Assembly (NCBI GenBank): GCA_030653035.1
Contig: JAUSAB010000074.1
Location: forward strand, 1 to 33,926
DNA from: Desulfocapsaceae bacterium
GTDB taxonomy: Bacteria > Desulfobacterota > Desulfobulbia > Desulfobulbales > Desulfocapsaceae
Direction: 5' to 3'
DNA length: 33,926 nt
The position numbers and the translations under genes were made by a program. Under the pieces are notes generated by a model. It saw only the letters and a program-made list of their open reading frames with translations. It did not search any database and was not told the origin of the DNA. Positions 7,127 to 14,346 of the stretch are shown here, one piece after another (the first letter of the stretch is position 1; each line of letters begins with the position of its first letter).

Positions 7127-8466
7127 CCGCTCACCAGCTCGCCCACCAGGATCTTGCGCACCGCCCCGACCAGATATAAAGAACCGGCCACCACAATCAG
7201 GTCTCCGACCTCGGCCAGGGCCTCAGCCCTGGCCAGGGCCTGATCAACCCGGGCAATACACTCGCAACGTTTCCGCGTCTCGGCATCAAGATTTTCCAGC
7301 AAGTGCTCAGGCGTTGCGGCCCGTTCTCCCTCCGGCTGGGTCAGCAGCAGAATCGCGGCCAACTCGGCAATCAGCGGCAGGGTATTACCCAGATCCTTAT
7401 CCAGCATGGCACCCCAGACCACGATCAGCCGTTTATACTCATATTCCTGGCGCAGAGTGAGCACCAGGCTCTCCACCCCCGCCGGATTGTGCGCCCCATC
7501 AAGGAGATAACAGATGGTGTCTTTATCCGTTGCCTGCACCTGTGCAACCACGTCCCTGCTTTGCCGGTCCAGGCAGATATGCTCCAGACGGCCGGGCCAC
7601 CGCACCGCCGCAAGACCTGCGCGAATCGCCTCTTGCGAAAGCAGAAACCCGTGCGACCGCAGCAAGGGCAGCACTGCCAAGGCCAGGGAGGCGTTTACAA
7701 TCTGATAGCTGCCCCGCATGGAACAGCGCAAAGAATCAAGACGCTCACCGGGCATGACACCACTCCCCGGCAGCCACGACCAGAGGCGATCACTGCCCGG
7801 CTCGGCATGAAAATCCTGACCATACAGATACAGGGGGGCGCTGCGCTCCTGACAGGTCCGCCGCACGACATCCAGCCCTTCATCCGCCGCCACCCCGGCC
7901 ACCACCGGCACAGCGTCCTTGACAATCCCGGCCTTTTCAGCCGCCACTGCCGCCACGGTTGTACCCAGATAGGCCTCATGATCCATGGTCACATTGGTGA
8001 TCACCGAGACCAGCGGCACAACCACGTTCGTGGCATCCAGCCGACCGCCAAGCCCTGTTTCGAGTATCACCAGATCAAGTCCTGATTCGGCAAACCAGAG
8101 CAGGGCCAGCGCCGTGGTAAACTCAAAATAGGTTATTTTTTCCGCACCCAGCACCCCTTTGATCCGGGTGGCCAATTCCGCAAATTTTTCCCTGCTGATA
8201 AATTCGTCGTTGATCCGAAACCGTTCCCGCACCGAGCTGAGATGGGGCGAGGTATAGAGGCCAACCCGGTACCCGGCTTGCGCCAGAAGAGTCAAAAGAG
8301 TGACACTCACCGAGCCCTTGCCGTTGGTGCCGGCCACATGCACATATCGCAACTGCTGCTCGGGATGACCGACCCGGGCCAGAAACATGCGCATGGAGTC
8401 AAGGCCCAGCTTTATTTTATGAAACTGCAGAGATTCAAGGTAGGTATGTGCTTCCTGGTAGTTCAT
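7123..8466 (-). CDS. folC: Dihydrofolate synthase / folylpolyglutamate synthase
   Basis: Adds glutamate to dihydropteroate and to reduced folates with ATP, in the cytoplasm. The 447-residue length is typical. Visible motifs are the P-loop AGTNGKGS (45-52), TSPHLSSVRERF just after it, LETGLGGRLDATN, the TMDHE metal site, and DGAHNPAG in the C-terminal domain. The first ATG (8464-8466) is used; a TTG lies directly before it, and no strong ribosome site is visible. The stop overlaps the HNH start. In the likely ancestral arrangement its ATG lay about 20 bases after the helicase stop, as shown by the duplicated helicase tail at 8485-8523, so the two were probably co-transcribed. PabBC at 19794-21800 serves the same pathway. 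Confidence 0.95.
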   Translation of the reverse strand: MNYQEAHTYLESLQFHKIKLGLDSMRMFLARVGHPEQQLRYVHVAGTNGKGSVSVTLLTLLAQAGYRVGLYTSPHLSSVRERFRINDEFISREKFAELATRIKGVLGAEKITYFEFTTALALLWFAESGLDLVILETGLGGRLDATNVVVPLVSVITNVTMDHEAYLGTTVAAVAAEKAGIVKDAVPVVAGVAADEGLDVVRRTCQERSAPLYLYGQDFHAEPGSDRLWSWLPGSGVMPGERLDSLRCSMRGSYQIVNASLALAVLPLLRSHGFLLSQEAIRAGLAAVRWPGRLEHICLDRQSRDVVAQVQATDKDTICYLLDGAHNPAGVESLVLTLRQEYEYKRLIVVWGAMLDKDLGNTLPLIAELAAILLLTQPEGERAATPEHLLENLDAETRKRCECIARVDQALARAEALAEVGDLIVVAGSLYLVGAVRKILVGELVSG

Positions 8467-8484
8467 CAAGGTTCAATCCACTGA

Positions 8485-8727
8485 TTCAATCAGTTACAAT
8501 CGTCAATTTCGCGTAATCAAGATCTCTGGTTCCCATGCGCCGCATGGGAACCCATTTCGGCCTGCGTTGCAGGCCGTTGTTTTCCAATGTCGTGCAAAGA
8601 GTTATACTGGATGCGACGCATCCAGGCTGCATTCCCATGCGGCGCATGGGAACGAGATGACAATTCAATCATCACTTCAATCAGTCACTTCAATCAGTCA
8701 CAATAGTCAATTTCGCATAATCAAGAT
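8485..8727. repeat. Four-palindrome array flanked by a 39-bp direct duplication
   Basis: A 39-base segment at 8485-8523 recurs at 8689-8727 with three differences, exactly 204 bases apart. On the minus strand each copy encodes LDYAKLTIVTD-stop, the helicase C-terminus. Between them are four near-perfect palindromes: 8528-8552 (12-bp arms), 8558-8576 (8-bp arms), 8607-8625 (9-bp arms) and 8632-8652 (10-bp arms). The first and last share the TTCCCATGCG arm. A 13-base tandem repeat (CACTTCAATCAGT twice) sits at 8673-8698. The array resembles dispersed REP/tandem-palindrome families. It separates the helicase gene from folC. Confidence 0.8.
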
Positions 8728-10876
8728 GCAGGGTTTTCAGGCCATGACGCTCAAAGAGGACGTCAACCGTGCGCACGCTGCCGAGCGTCACCACCGTTCC
8801 GGTGCCAAAAAAAGGATGACTGACTTGGGTACCTTTCGCCAGATCGGTCATCGAGACCTTGGTTCTGCTTTTTCGCAATGGGGGAACACCTGCGCCTCTG
8901 GCAAACACCCCTGCCGGAGAAGACGGCCGCTTCTCTTCCTCAATCCGCTCAAAAAGCCCGCCTTTGAGCTCAGAGAGAAAAGGCGACAGCGAAACCCGCC
9001 GAAACTGCCGGTCCGGGGTCATCAACTCTTTGGGATAACTCAGATAGAGATATTTTTTGGCCCGGGTGGCAGCCACATAGAGCAGCCGCCTTTCCTCTTC
9101 CCATTGCTCACCCATCTCAGCCTTGGCATGGGGAAATCTCCCCTCCGCCAGACCAATGACAAAGACCGCCTCCCACTCCAGCCCCTTGGCGGAATGGATC
9201 GTCGAAAGAATCATCCGATTCGCGTCCTCCTCCCGATGCGAGGTGGCAGAGTCGGGCGGGTCAAGGGTGGTATCATCGACAAAGGCCTGCAGGTCCGCAT
9301 ATTCACTGATAATGCCCTGCAACTGTTCCAGATCCTTCTGCCGTTTGGGATAATCATCATGATACAATCGCTCAAAGATTGGCTGATAGTAGATCATGAT
9401 CAATTCGTACATGATAGCAGGCGACTTTTCCTGGAGCAGATCACCAAAAAGCTTGGCCAGACGCCGCATCCCCTCTTCCCAGGTCTTGCCCGCCGGATAG
9501 TCGACCAAGAGCTGAAAGGGCTCCGTCGACTGGCCAATCTGGGCGGCAATCTTCTGGGCGGTTTTGGGTCCCACCTTATCCAGATGCAACAACACCCGGT
9601 TCCAGGAAAGATTATCCCTGGGGTTGGCGAGGAGGCGCAAAAAAGAAAGGACATCCTTCATGTGCGCCGCCTCGGTCAGCTTCAGACCGCCCCGCTTCTC
9701 AAAATCCACCCCGCCGCTGGCCAGCTCAAGCTCCAATTTATAGGAATGAAAACCGGAGCGGAACAGCACCGCGATATCCTGCAAACGGACACCGGAGACA
9801 ACCAGCTCACTGATCTTGCCGGCCACGAATTTGGCCTCCTGCCGCTCATCATCAGCGGCAAAGAGCAGGGGCTTGCGCGTCCCTTCCAGACGGGTAAAGA
9901 GGGTCTTGCTGTATTTTTCCGTGGCATGACAGATAATATCATTGGTCAGCGCCAGGATCGGCTCGGTGGAACGATAATTTTCTTCCAGCTTGATGATGTG
10001 GGTATCAGGAAACAACTTGGGGAAGCGCATGATATTATAAAAATCAGCGCCGCGAAAGGAGTAGATCGACTGGGAATCATCACCCACCACCATCACATTA
10101 TCATGGCCGGACGCCACGAGCCGAACGATCTCCGCCTGCACCAGATTGGTATCCTGATACTCGTCCACCATGATATGGGTAAAACGCGAGGCAATGGCCT
10201 GCCGTGCCTCCGGGACCTCGGCCAGCAGCCGTTTCCAGTTGACCAGCAGGTCATCATAATCCATCAGACCATGGGTAAACTTGAATTCCTGATAGTGCTT
10301 CTGCAGCCTGAGCAGATCATCTGTATGCTCACTAAGATGGACATAGTGGGCAAAGACCAGATCCTCCAGGGCTATCGACTTATTGACCGCCCCGCTGATC
10401 ATATTAATAATGACCCGCTTGGAAGGAAACTGCAGGTCACGTCCGGTAAGGCCAAGAGAAGACTTCAACAGATTGATGATTCCTTCGGCATCGGAGCGAT
10501 CAATGATGGTAAAAGAAGAGCCGAAGCCAAGGGCCGCGCCATGACGCCGGAGCAGCAGATTGGCGGTACCATGAAAGGTGCCGCCGACTACTCGACTGCA
10601 GGAATCATTCAGGAGCCTGCCCGCCCGCCACAGCATCTCCTGGGCCGATTTCCGGGTAAAAGTCAGCAGAAGGATATTTTCGGGGGCCACCCCTTTTTCA
10701 AGGAGATGGGCGACCCTGTAGACAAGGGTCCTGGTCTTGCCGCTGCCGGCCCCGGCTATGACCAGAACCGGCCCTTCAGTCCTAATCACCGCCTCATGTT
10801 GGGCAGGATTCAGCTCATCCAGGTCTATGACCGGAAGGACATGATTGATTTTATTGGTAGAGATATCAGATTGCAT
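8690..10876 (-). CDS. pcrA: UvrD/PcrA-type superfamily 1 DNA helicase
   Basis: A 3'-5' helicase of repair and replication-fork rescue. With the chosen ATG (10874-10876) it has 728 residues and starts shortly before the Q motif LNPAQHEAV. Walker A is AGAGSGKT (41-48), followed by LTFTRKSAQEM (Ia), VDEYQDTN (II), GDDSQSIYSFRGAD (III), STIHSAKGLEWE (V) and LYVAATRAK (VI). The C-terminus has the Tudor-like RNA-polymerase-binding fold of PcrA/UvrD (VSHPFFGTGTV to LDYAKLTIV). A 38-codon upstream extension is possible, but it is Cys/Arg-rich and crosses a consensus promoter for the divergent gene, so I reject it. No strong ribosome site is seen. PcrA versus UvrD cannot be settled here. Confidence 0.92.
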   Translation of the reverse strand: MQSDISTNKINHVLPVIDLDELNPAQHEAVIRTEGPVLVIAGAGSGKTRTLVYRVAHLLEKGVAPENILLLTFTRKSAQEMLWRAGRLLNDSCSRVVGGTFHGTANLLLRRHGAALGFGSSFTIIDRSDAEGIINLLKSSLGLTGRDLQFPSKRVIINMISGAVNKSIALEDLVFAHYVHLSEHTDDLLRLQKHYQEFKFTHGLMDYDDLLVNWKRLLAEVPEARQAIASRFTHIMVDEYQDTNLVQAEIVRLVASGHDNVMVVGDDSQSIYSFRGADFYNIMRFPKLFPDTHIIKLEENYRSTEPILALTNDIICHATEKYSKTLFTRLEGTRKPLLFAADDERQEAKFVAGKISELVVSGVRLQDIAVLFRSGFHSYKLELELASGGVDFEKRGGLKLTEAAHMKDVLSFLRLLANPRDNLSWNRVLLHLDKVGPKTAQKIAAQIGQSTEPFQLLVDYPAGKTWEEGMRRLAKLFGDLLQEKSPAIMYELIMIYYQPIFERLYHDDYPKRQKDLEQLQGIISEYADLQAFVDDTTLDPPDSATSHREEDANRMILSTIHSAKGLEWEAVFVIGLAEGRFPHAKAEMGEQWEEERRLLYVAATRAKKYLYLSYPKELMTPDRQFRRVSLSPFLSELKGGLFERIEEEKRPSSPAGVFARGAGVPPLRKSRTKVSMTDLAKGTQVSHPFFGTGTVVTLGSVRTVDVLFERHGLKTLHLDYAKLTIVTD

Positions 10877-10919
10877 GGGGCCAGACTTTACCACAGTGGC
10901 GCATCCGCCGCAACGTCGG

Positions 10920-10947
10920 TTGACAAAGACGCAACGCCGCTTATAAT
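10920..10947 (+). promoter_or_regulatory. Consensus sigma-70 type promoter
   Basis: TTGACA (10920-10925), a 16-base spacer and TATAAT (10942-10947) match both consensus hexamers exactly. The expected start is near 10954, giving a leader of about 80 bases before the ATG at 11035. It lies just upstream of the divergent helicase gene. Confidence 0.8.
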
Positions 10948-11034
10948 AAAGCCCTCTCAGATAACTTGCGCGACAGACATCATCCTGCATGTTTTGCGCA
11001 ACAATCCGTTAACTCTCAACAACAAGAGAACATC

Positions 11035-11430
11035 ATGGACACCAAGACTATCGACGCCCTCTTTACCCCCGAGACCCTGCGACAACTCTTCCCCAAAGAA
11101 CGTTCCAATGAGTTCTTTGACGCCCTGTTCGGCGATGCCAGCGAAGGGGCCTATGACATTGAACTGGCCTATAATGGTACCGATGGCAAGAGCATCACCC
11201 TGGAGTTGCGCCTGCACGAACGTCCTGGCTGCTGTCTGGTCTGCAACCTGACCCAAGGACTGCCCCAGGTCTTTGCCCGTCATCCTGTCATCAATTTGGC
11301 AGGATTGGTTGAGGATGTCGACAAGATGCTGGCCGGTCAGGCCAAATGCCGGGAATGGTCACTGGGGCGCACCGAACAGCGGCGCAAAGAGATGCATCTC
11401 ATCCCGCTGATTATCAAACTGGAGAACTAA
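11035..11430 (+). CDS. Conserved small deltaproteobacterial protein of unknown function
   Basis: A 131-residue soluble protein with no membrane segment or signal peptide. I recognise the pattern (N-terminal DTKTIDALFTPETLRQLFP, then FFDALFGDASEGAYDI) from deltaproteobacterial genomes, where, to my recollection, it carries the misleading name pancreas/duodenum homeobox protein 1. There is no homeodomain here. It has a Cys cluster in HERPGCCLVCN (C66, C67, C70) and C105. The central LxLRLHERPG stretch looks like beta strands. The ATG at 11035 is preferred over an upstream extension because it leaves a proper leader behind the consensus promoter. Transcription ends at a strong bidirectional terminator. 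The strong promoter suggests a highly expressed housekeeping protein. Function unknown. Confidence 0.82.
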   Translation: MDTKTIDALFTPETLRQLFPKERSNEFFDALFGDASEGAYDIELAYNGTDGKSITLELRLHERPGCCLVCNLTQGLPQVFARHPVINLAGLVEDVDKMLAGQAKCREWSLGRTEQRRKEMHLIPLIIKLEN

Positions 11431-11485
11431 GCACGACAGCCCCAAGGAAAAGGTTCCCACCCCGAGCTGTTTTCAAGATTCAGGC

Positions 11486-11542
11486 CTCTTTAAAAACAAA
11501 AAAGCCGACTCATGATGAGTCGGCTTTTTTGTTTTTAAAGAG
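11486..11542. terminator. Bidirectional terminator, perfect 28-bp palindrome
   Basis: Arms 11486-11513 and 11515-11542 are exact inverse complements around a single base. The GC-rich core (GCCGACTCAT) is flanked by A-runs and T-runs, giving U-tracts on both strands. It serves the convergent genes ending at 11430 (+) and 11562 (-). Confidence 0.92.
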
Positions 11543-11561
11543 ATTTTCAAACAGATTTTGA

Positions 11562-12575
11562 TCAGACCAGACTCACCTGAGAGCGGCCGTTGGCCTTGGC
11601 ATGATACAGAATATCATCGACCCGTTCCATCCACGCGTTCAAGTCTTCATCTTTTCCCCACTGGGCAAGACCAATAGAGATGCCAAGTTTGGTTTCGCTG
11701 TCGGCCCAGACTTCCAACTGATCAACGGCCAGACATAATCGCTCTGCCAAAATCCTGGCACTTTTCTGATCGGTATCATCCATAACCAGCAGGAACTCAT
11801 CTCCACCCATCCTGACCAGGAGATCTGTGGAACGAACCGCCTCAGCCATGACTACTGCCACCTGCTGAAGCACCTGATCCCCGCGTTGATGACCCATATT
11901 ATCATTGATCTGCTTAAAACGGTCCAGATCCATGGAGGCCATGGTCAGGGGGCGGCCAGAGCGCCTGGCACTGTCCATCATTGATTTGATTCGCTCGTCA
12001 AAAACCCGACGGTTGGCAAGACCAGTCAAGGCATCGCGACGTGCGCTCTCAAAAAGTTCTTCATATTCCAAAGCCCGGCGCAATGACTCACTCAACACCA
12101 GCAGGGACTCATTGATCAGATCAATCTCCCCGGCATCCAAAGCCCGTCCGCCCTTTAACACCAAGAGCAGCCCCGCATTATCAACCGTTTCCATCAACCA
12201 TTTATGGGCATAATGGCCATCTTCACTGACAAAGCAGGCGACATTGTGATCCTTCGCTTCCATCAACTGCTCGGCAAAGGCAATCACACTGCGCCTGAGC
12301 GGCCCATGACCGGAACAGAAGAGGTGCTTTTTACTGCGAATCGCATTACTGTAGCCAATCAGTTCATGCTCCACATAGGGAGTCAACCAAACCGAATAGG
12401 TCTCAATCATTCCGGCAAGATCAAGAACAGCCGCCAAACGGATATGAAGCTTGTTGATCAGGTCCAGGCGCTCCGTTTTCCGCCTGAAATGATCAAGCTC
12501 AACCATAACCTGATCAATCTCAATTCTTGACTTGCCGGCTATATTCTCTATGGATATCGACGCTGGTATGGTCAT
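11562..12575 (-). CDS. GGDEF diguanylate cyclase with an N-terminal unassigned sensor region
   Basis: Soluble c-di-GMP synthase of 337 residues. The N-terminal 165 residues look like a GAF-like or related input region but show no clear ligand motif; possible ligands include C87, H90, C114, H121 and H124. A short helix leads into the GGDEF domain (about 177-337) with DALTGLANRR, an intact GGDEF (257-261) and an RxxD inhibitory site (RSTD, 248-251), so the cyclase should be active and product-inhibited. The ATG at 12575 follows GAGGAAGAG; an 11-codon upstream extension has no such site. It stands alone, convergent with the small protein gene across the strong terminator. It is the second diguanylate cyclase of the window. 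Confidence 0.9.
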   Translation of the reverse strand: MTIPASISIENIAGKSRIEIDQVMVELDHFRRKTERLDLINKLHIRLAAVLDLAGMIETYSVWLTPYVEHELIGYSNAIRSKKHLFCSGHGPLRRSVIAFAEQLMEAKDHNVACFVSEDGHYAHKWLMETVDNAGLLLVLKGGRALDAGEIDLINESLLVLSESLRRALEYEELFESARRDALTGLANRRVFDERIKSMMDSARRSGRPLTMASMDLDRFKQINDNMGHQRGDQVLQQVAVVMAEAVRSTDLLVRMGGDEFLLVMDDTDQKSARILAERLCLAVDQLEVWADSETKLGISIGLAQWGKDEDLNAWMERVDDILYHAKANGRSQVSLV

Positions 12576-12657
12576 TATCTCTTCCTCATAAAAATTATCA
12601 AAACACATTTGGACTTAAGAGTATATCGACAAATCAGCCAATATCTTTATCCTTTTT

Positions 12658-12686
12658 TTGACAATTTTAACAAAGCAAGAATAGTG
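12658..12686 (+). promoter_or_regulatory. Possible promoter for nagZ
   Basis: A perfect TTGACA (12658-12663) is followed after 17 bases by ATAGTG, a poor -10 box. It is the only candidate in the 170-base divergent intergenic region. It would give a leader of about 115 bases before the nagZ ATG. Confidence 0.35.
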
Positions 12687-12806
12687 CCAGAATCATAACA
12701 CTTGTCACACCTATCTTCTCTTGCAATTCAGCGACAAGAAGAGTAAAGGCAAAAAAGTTCAGCTCTTAACCGCCCTTGATTGACAGACAAACTCAACAAA
12801 CACCCT

Positions 12807-13853
12807 ATGAACCTCGAACAAAAAATCGGACAGCTTTTTCTCATTGGATTTCAGGGCGACAATATTGATGCGTCCCATCCCATAGCCGCAGATATCACCC
12901 AACGCAACCTGGGCGGCGTCATCCTCTTTGACCGATCCCTTGCCACAAAGCAGGCCCACAACAACATCCAATCAGCCGATCAGGTCAAGCTCCTCACCGC
13001 TACGTTACAGGGACTTGCCCGCACTCCTCTGCTCATCGGAGTAGATCAGGAAGGAGGGAAAGTACGCAGACTCAAGCCGGAACTGGGTTTTCCGGCAACG
13101 GCAAGCGCCGCCGAGCTTGGTCAAAAAAATGACATGACGTTGACTGCAATCCATGCGGCAACCACTGCCGACACCCTGCAAGCACTCGGCATCAACCTGA
13201 ACCTGGCGCCGGTGGTTGACGTCAATTCCTTTGCAGCAAACCCGGTCATCGGCAGACTCGATCGCAGCTTTTCACCATCTCCTGAGACGATCAGCGCCCA
13301 TGCCAGTGAGTGGATCAAGGCACACAGGACACGGGGCGTCCTCAGTTGCCTCAAACATTTTCCTGGTCATGGCAGCTCGCGGACGGACTCCCACCATGGA
13401 TTCACGGACATTACCGAGACCTGGAGTCCCGAAGAACTCCAGCCCTATAAAGACCTGATTGCCGGCGGTCTGGCCGATGCGATTATGACCGGGCATCTTT
13501 TCCACAAGGAACTGGACCCCACCTATCCAGCCACCCTCTCAACCCGAATCATAGCCAATCTTCTGCGCCAGAAACTGCAATTTTCTGGCGTGGTCATCTC
13601 GGATGACCTGCAGATGAAGGCCATAACCGACCGCTACGGCCTGGAAGAAGCAGCATGTCTGGCCCTGGCAGCCGGCGTTGACCTGCTTATTATCGGAAAT
13701 AATCTCGATTACAACCCGGATATTCTGGCGCGAATCATTCCCGCCATTCTACAGGCAATCCGCTCAGGAAAGCTCCAGGAAAAAATGATCCATGAGGCCT
13801 ATGCCCGGATTCAACAGCTGAAAAAGAAGGCTATAAGGAGCTATACAGAATGA
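12807..13853 (+). CDS. nagZ: Glycoside hydrolase family 3 beta-N-acetylhexosaminidase
   Basis: Cleaves N-acetylglucosamine from muropeptides during cell-wall recycling; no signal peptide, so cytoplasmic. The 348-residue single-domain length fits NagZ. Motifs: GVDQEGGKVRRL (78-89), NLAPVVDVN (132-140), KHFPGHGSSRTDSHHG (183-198) with the catalytic Asp-His pair D194/H196, and VISDDLQMKA (263-272) with the nucleophile at D266/D267. The ATG at 12807 begins at the conserved NLEQKIGQLF. A TTG at 12780 would add nine residues; neither start has a clear ribosome site. The stop overlaps the start of the TM2 gene (ATGA), so the two are translationally coupled. No other recycling enzymes are nearby. Confidence 0.92.
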   Translation: MNLEQKIGQLFLIGFQGDNIDASHPIAADITQRNLGGVILFDRSLATKQAHNNIQSADQVKLLTATLQGLARTPLLIGVDQEGGKVRRLKPELGFPATASAAELGQKNDMTLTAIHAATTADTLQALGINLNLAPVVDVNSFAANPVIGRLDRSFSPSPETISAHASEWIKAHRTRGVLSCLKHFPGHGSSRTDSHHGFTDITETWSPEELQPYKDLIAGGLADAIMTGHLFHKELDPTYPATLSTRIIANLLRQKLQFSGVVISDDLQMKAITDRYGLEEAACLALAAGVDLLIIGNNLDYNPDILARIIPAILQAIRSGKLQEKMIHEAYARIQQLKKKAIRSYTE

Positions 13854-14263
13854 CCCAGTCAATGACCCAACCACAAACACAGACCCACACCCCGTTAATG
13901 GGCTACATCCTGTGGATCTTCGGTTTTATTGGCGCCCATCGTTTTTATTATGGCAGGCCCATCTCCGGCACCATCTATTTTTTCACCCTGGGGCTCTTCC
14001 TGATCGGCTGGCTGGTGGATCTTTTTCTCATCCCTTCAATGAACAGAGAAGCAGAGATCCGCTTTCATACAGGGGCTATTGACTACAACCTGGCCTGGAT
14101 ACTTCTCACCTTTCTGGGGCTGCTTGGCATCCATCGCCTGTATATGGGAAAATGGATTTCAGGGCTCATCTACCTCCTGACGGGAGGAATTTTCGGGCTG
14201 GGATACATCTATGATTTCTGGACTCTCAATGACCAGATCAGTCTCTTAAATGGCAGCAACTGA
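13850..14263 (+). CDS. Tandem TM2-domain membrane protein
   Basis: A 137-residue membrane protein made of two consecutive TM2 units. Each has the signature of a helix, a G-x-H-R-x-Y-x-G turn and a second helix: GFIGAHRFYYGRPISG (about 25-40) and GLLGIHRLYMGKWISG (about 85-100). Most bacterial TM2 proteins carry a single unit, so this looks like an internal duplication. The polar Gln/Thr-rich N-terminus is cytoplasmic or disordered. It starts inside the nagZ stop codon, implying coupled translation. The TM2 family has no settled function. The gene runs into an AT-rich palindromic repeat that begins at its stop codon. Confidence 0.9.
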   Translation: MTQSMTQPQTQTHTPLMGYILWIFGFIGAHRFYYGRPISGTIYFFTLGLFLIGWLVDLFLIPSMNREAEIRFHTGAIDYNLAWILLTFLGLLGIHRLYMGKWISGLIYLLTGGIFGLGYIYDFWTLNDQISLLNGSN

Positions 14264-14345
14264 TTCAATTACGAATTATGAATTACGAATTATCTTGCTT
14301 TTAATTCGTAATTCGTAATTCGTAATTTCAAATTCGTAATTGAAT
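14263..14345. repeat. AT-rich iterated AATTCGTAATT palindromes
   Basis: AATTACGAATT and AATTCGTAATT units repeat in inverted orientation around a short centre. The outermost arms, 14263-14277 and 14331-14345, are perfect 15-bp inverse complements. The block fills the whole gap between the convergent TM2 and hybrid-kinase genes. It may act as a bidirectional terminator, or it may be a simple-sequence expansion. Confidence 0.75.
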
Positions 14346-14346
14346 A

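Noticed and set aside
8528-8652. CRISPR-like repeats
   Set aside because: The repeated arms form different palindromes with no regular spacers, and there are no cas genes nearby.
8486-8668. A 60-codon leftward ORF ending in LDYAKLTIVTD
   Set aside because: It reads through palindromes into the duplicated helicase tail. It is a by-product of the duplication, not a gene.
10877-10990. A 38-residue N-terminal extension of the helicase
   Set aside because: The extension is Cys/Arg-rich, unlike the family, and crosses a consensus promoter for the divergent gene. The ATG at 10876 starts just before the Q motif.
8567-11251. An 894-codon rightward open frame opposite the helicase gene
   Set aside because: It is the antisense shadow of the helicase. 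Its translation is low-complexity and rich in Gly/Gln/His/Pro with no domain, while the minus strand shows all helicase motifs.
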